A stretch of DNA of 64,000 nucleotides from CAVRJC01 sp963721435 (GTDB lineage Bacteria; Actinomycetota; Acidimicrobiia; IMCC26256; DASPTH01), in NCBI GenBank assembly GCA_963721435.1, contig CAVRJC010000012.1, positions 1,550,001 to 1,614,000 on the forward strand, given 5' to 3'. The stretch's first letter is position 1. Each line of letters opens with the position of its first letter. The position numbers and the translations under genes are program-made. Of the stretch, positions 61,991 through 64,000 are shown piece after piece. The notes below the pieces were generated by a model. It did not search any database, was not told where the DNA came from, and was given only the letters and a program-made list of their open reading frames with translations.

Positions 61991-63022
61991 CTACGCGGTG
62001 ACCAGTCGCTGCTCGGCGGCCATCCCGGCCTCCTCGAATGCCGCCCGGATCTGGGTCTTGGCCCTCTCGGGAAGGATGCCCTGCGGCGGCCGGCTGTGGG
62101 GGTAGTCGCCCGTGGGCAGACCGAGCACCGATGCCGCGAAGCGGAATGCCTCGGCCCAGTGGGTGAAGTACTCGGGTCGGCCCGGGTACTCGGTGAACCA
62201 GGGAGAGAGGCCCGCACCGAGCCGGTTCATGCCCGACTCGCGTGCGTACTCGATGGCCGCGTCGATCTCGTTCGCCCACATCAGGTTCCAGTACTCGGTG
62301 AGCGTCCGCTTCTCCGGCGTCTCGTGCATCCACCCCGACGTGCCGAGCTGCGCCGGCCCGACGACGCCGCGCTTCAACCACCCGGCGTGGTACGCGATCG
62401 CGTTGCACTCCCAGATCACGAGGTCGGGCGCAAGGGCGTGGAGCGCGGGAGTGGTCATGTAGCTGTCGAGCACACCTTGCTTGACTGCGACGACGGCAGG
62501 GACTTCGTTCACGATCTGGGCCATGTCGGTGGCAGTGAGCACGTAGCCCGAGGACGGCGAGTTGAACATGCCGAGCGCGATGTCGGTCCGCTCGGCGACG
62601 TACTGGAAGAAGCGCAGCACGCCCTCGCCCGCGTGGACCTCCATCACCGGCGTCTGGATGTAGCAGATGTCCGCGCCGTATGCCTCCGCGTGCTGCGTGA
62701 GCTCGACGCAGTCCTTCGCGCTCGTCGCGGCCGTGCACGCCTGGATCACGGTGTCGGGCGCCACCGCGCGCGCCTCGTCGATCGCGACCTCGACCAACTT
62801 CTTGCGCTCGTCCATCGTCAGCGCCCACCACTCGGCGATGCCGCTCGTGAGCCAGAGCATGTCGTGCCCGAGATCGCCGACGCAGTAGCGAACGAGGGTC
62901 GCGTACGCGTCCCAGTCGATGTCGTCGCCGTCGTGCCCGCTGAACGGCGTGTACAGGGAGTCTCCGATTCCGTGCAGCCCGCCCTGGGCAGCCCAATCCC
63001 TCGCTTCGCGTGCAGTCGGCAA
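61991..63022 (-). CDS. Dihydrodipicolinate synthase (DapA/NAL) superfamily protein
   Basis: 343 residues, about 45 longer than DapA. TIM barrel with DLGHDMLWLTSGIAEWWALT, a strand ADICYIQTPVMEVH, LGMFNSPSSGYVLT and the probable Schiff-base Lys in VVAVKQGVLD. Where DapA has TTGE and the proton-shuttle Tyr (LYNVPSRTG), this protein has SGIAE and Phe (MFNSPSSG), so it is unlikely to be a true DapA; it is more like an uncharacterised aldolase, lyase or hydratase group. The TTG start is fixed by AGAGGAGGAACTCC. A tandem paralogue begins 120 bases upstream. Confidence 0.86.
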   Translation of the reverse strand: MPTAREARDWAAQGGLHGIGDSLYTPFSGHDGDDIDWDAYATLVRYCVGDLGHDMLWLTSGIAEWWALTMDERKKLVEVAIDEARAVAPDTVIQACTAATSAKDCVELTQHAEAYGADICYIQTPVMEVHAGEGVLRFFQYVAERTDIALGMFNSPSSGYVLTATDMAQIVNEVPAVVAVKQGVLDSYMTTPALHALAPDLVIWECNAIAYHAGWLKRGVVGPAQLGTSGWMHETPEKRTLTEYWNLMWANEIDAAIEYARESGMNRLGAGLSPWFTEYPGRPEYFTHWAEAFRFAASVLGLPTGDYPHSRPPQGILPERAKTQIRAAFEEAGMAAEQRLVTA

Positions 63023-63065
63023 CGGAGTTCCTCCTCTGGGACTTTCACCCTGCGTGGTAGGCGAC

Positions 63066-63080
63066 CAAACTTACTACAAT
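63066..63080 (-). promoter_or_regulatory. Class II upstream element of the DapA-like gene
   Basis: Minus strand ATTGTAGTAAGTTTG, preceded by CATTGCA, about 44 bases before TTG 63022. It aligns with the element of the DUF35 gene at 39511-39521, implying a common regulator or shared promoter type. Confidence 0.45.
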
Positions 63081-63142
63081 TGCAATGAAGCGGAAAGCCC
63101 GACGCGGGACACGAGGGCCGCCTCGCGATCGGCGGCGGAGCC

Positions 63143-64000
63143 TCAGGCGCCGATGGGTTGCGGGACGAGCCCGACCCGCTCGTAGATCGACCGGATGTGC
63201 TCCTTGGCGACGTCCGGCAGGAACGCCTGCGGCGGGCGCGAGTACGGGTATTCACCCGGTGGGAGCCCGAGGACGGACGCGGCGTACTTGAACGCCTCGC
63301 CCCAGTGAGTGAGGTAACCCGCGCGTCCTGGGTACGTCGTCAACCACCCGCCGAGGCCTTCGTTGATCTCGTCGAAGCCGCTCTCGCTCGCGTACTGGAC
63401 GGCGTCCTCAATGCGACCATCCCAGATCCGCGCCCAGAACTCCTTCAGAAGCGGCTTCTCGGGGGTCTCCTTCAGGTACCCGCTGGTGGCGAGCTGCGCC
63501 GGGCTGATGATGCCCTTCTGCAACCAGCCCGACGTGTATGCCATCGTGTTGCATTCCCAGATGTAAAGCGTGGGCGCGAGCGCGTGCACGCCCATGCTCA
63601 TCGACGGCTGCATGTGCCCTTCCTTCATCGCGCACACCGCGGGGATCTCGTTGGCGATGTGTGCGACCTCCTGCGGCGTCAGCAGCAAGCTCGACGACGG
63701 AGACGGGAAGATCCCGAGGGCGATGTCAGTGCGATCGGCGACGTACTGGAAGAACCGGAGCACGCCTTCGCCGCCGTGCGCTTCCATGGGCGGCGTCTGG
63801 ATGTAGCAGATGTCGGCGCCAGCGTCCGCGGCATGGTTGGTGAGCTCGACGCAGTCCTGCACCGCGTTGGCGACGGTCGCGACCTGGATCACCGTGTCGG
63901 GTGCAATCGCCCGCGCCTCCTCGATCGCCACCTCGACGAGCCGCTTCCGCTCGTCCATCGTGAGCGACCACCACTCGCTGACCCCGCTGGTGAGCCAGAG
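63143..64000 (-). CDS. DapA/NAL superfamily protein, tandem paralogue (5' end cut by window)
   Basis: 286 visible residues; the frame is open to the window edge (LWLTSGVSEWWSLTMDERKR), so the N-terminus is outside. Same family as 61991-63022: ADICYIQTPPMEAH, LGIFPSPSSSLLLT, probable Schiff-base Lys in VCAMKEGHM and C-terminal LPPGEYPYSRPPQAFLPD. The DapA Tyr is again Phe, supporting a shared non-DapA chemistry. The ATG at 63958 is internal. It lies upstream of its paralogue on the same strand, with a separate promoter between them. Confidence 0.86.
   Translation of the reverse strand, partial: LWLTSGVSEWWSLTMDERKRLVEVAIEEARAIAPDTVIQVATVANAVQDCVELTNHAADAGADICYIQTPPMEAHGGEGVLRFFQYVADRTDIALGIFPSPSSSLLLTPQEVAHIANEIPAVCAMKEGHMQPSMSMGVHALAPTLYIWECNTMAYTSGWLQKGIISPAQLATSGYLKETPEKPLLKEFWARIWDGRIEDAVQYASESGFDEINEGLGGWLTTYPGRAGYLTHWGEAFKYAASVLGLPPGEYPYSRPPQAFLPDVAKEHIRSIYERVGLVPQPIGA

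Noticed and set aside
61991..64000. Lysine-biosynthesis dapA
   Set aside because: Key Tyr and Thr-Thr motifs are replaced and the context is catabolic, so only superfamily membership is supported.

Overview
The window is very GC-rich bacterial chromosome with GTG and TTG starts, 4-base stop/start overlaps (GTGA, ATGA) and almost no non-coding DNA. The gene families (many cytochrome P450s, SDRs, acyl-CoA dehydrogenases, F420-type luciferase-like oxidoreductases, Amidohydro_2 proteins, MFE-2-like SDRs) point to Actinomycetota. An Acidimicrobiia-, mycobacterium- or Frankia-like soil lineage is my best guess, but no rRNA or other phylogenetic marker is present.

Almost every gene is catabolic or redox: 4 P450s, 10 SDRs, 8 acyl-CoA dehydrogenases (ACADs), 6 amidohydrolases, 2 acyl-CoA ligases, 2 crotonases, 2 molybdopterin hydroxylase large subunits, 2 alpha/beta hydrolases, 2 luciferase-like oxidoreductases, 2 DapA-like lyases, a CaiB-type CoA transferase, a GMC oxidoreductase, a Rieske oxygenase, a thiolase/DUF35 pair, one complete branched-chain-amino-acid-type ABC importer and only two candidate regulators. 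No tRNA, rRNA, transposase, phage gene or CRISPR array was seen. It reads as an accessory degradation island for hydrophobic, cyclic or branched carboxylic compounds (terpenoid, steroid-like or aromatic). The substrate cannot be named from sequence.

Layout. 0-3.8 kb: SDR-P450-P450-SDR operon. 3.8-9.1 kb: amidohydrolase, esterase, and a leftward nitroreductase-VOC-SDR-SDR operon. 9.3-18.7 kb: rightward run of SDR, CoA transferase, paired ACADs, GMC oxidoreductase fused to a gluconate-dehydrogenase-subunit-3-like domain, acyl-CoA ligase, SnoaL-like protein and luciferase-like oxidoreductase. 18.7-23.6 kb: isochorismatase-fold protein, three SDRs, amidohydrolase and cupin. 23.6-28.3 kb: CGNR-type zinc-finger protein, molybdenum hydroxylase and P450. 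28.3-31.5 kb: leftward ACAD-SDR-phosphotransferase operon resembling the 4-hydroxyacyl-CoA (LvaC/LvaD/LvaA; ACAD10/11) system. 31.5-37 kb: ACADs, GntR regulator and luciferase-like oxidoreductase. 37-42.9 kb: crotonase, thiolase, DUF35, esterase and two divergent amidohydrolases. 42.9-47.8 kb: second acyl-CoA ligase facing an ACAD-ACAD-crotonase operon. 47.9-53.3 kb: ABC importer. 53.5-62 kb: rightward operon of two amidohydrolases, Rieske oxygenase, second molybdenum hydroxylase, P450 and SDR. 62-64 kb: tandem DapA-like genes, the last cut by the window end.

Likely joint logic (inference): the importer brings in an acid or amide; ligases and CoA transferase make CoA esters; paired ACADs, crotonases, SDRs and thiolase/DUF35 shorten side chains; P450, Rieske and molybdenum enzymes hydroxylate rings; amidohydrolases open or decarboxylate products.

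Important caveat: about 20 of 57 genes carry one or more single-base frame breaks, usually in GC-rich runs and without premature stops in the restored frame. I treat these as probable sequence or assembly errors and give the span of the reconstructed gene. Several AT-rich promoter islands share two recurrent motifs, described in the findings.
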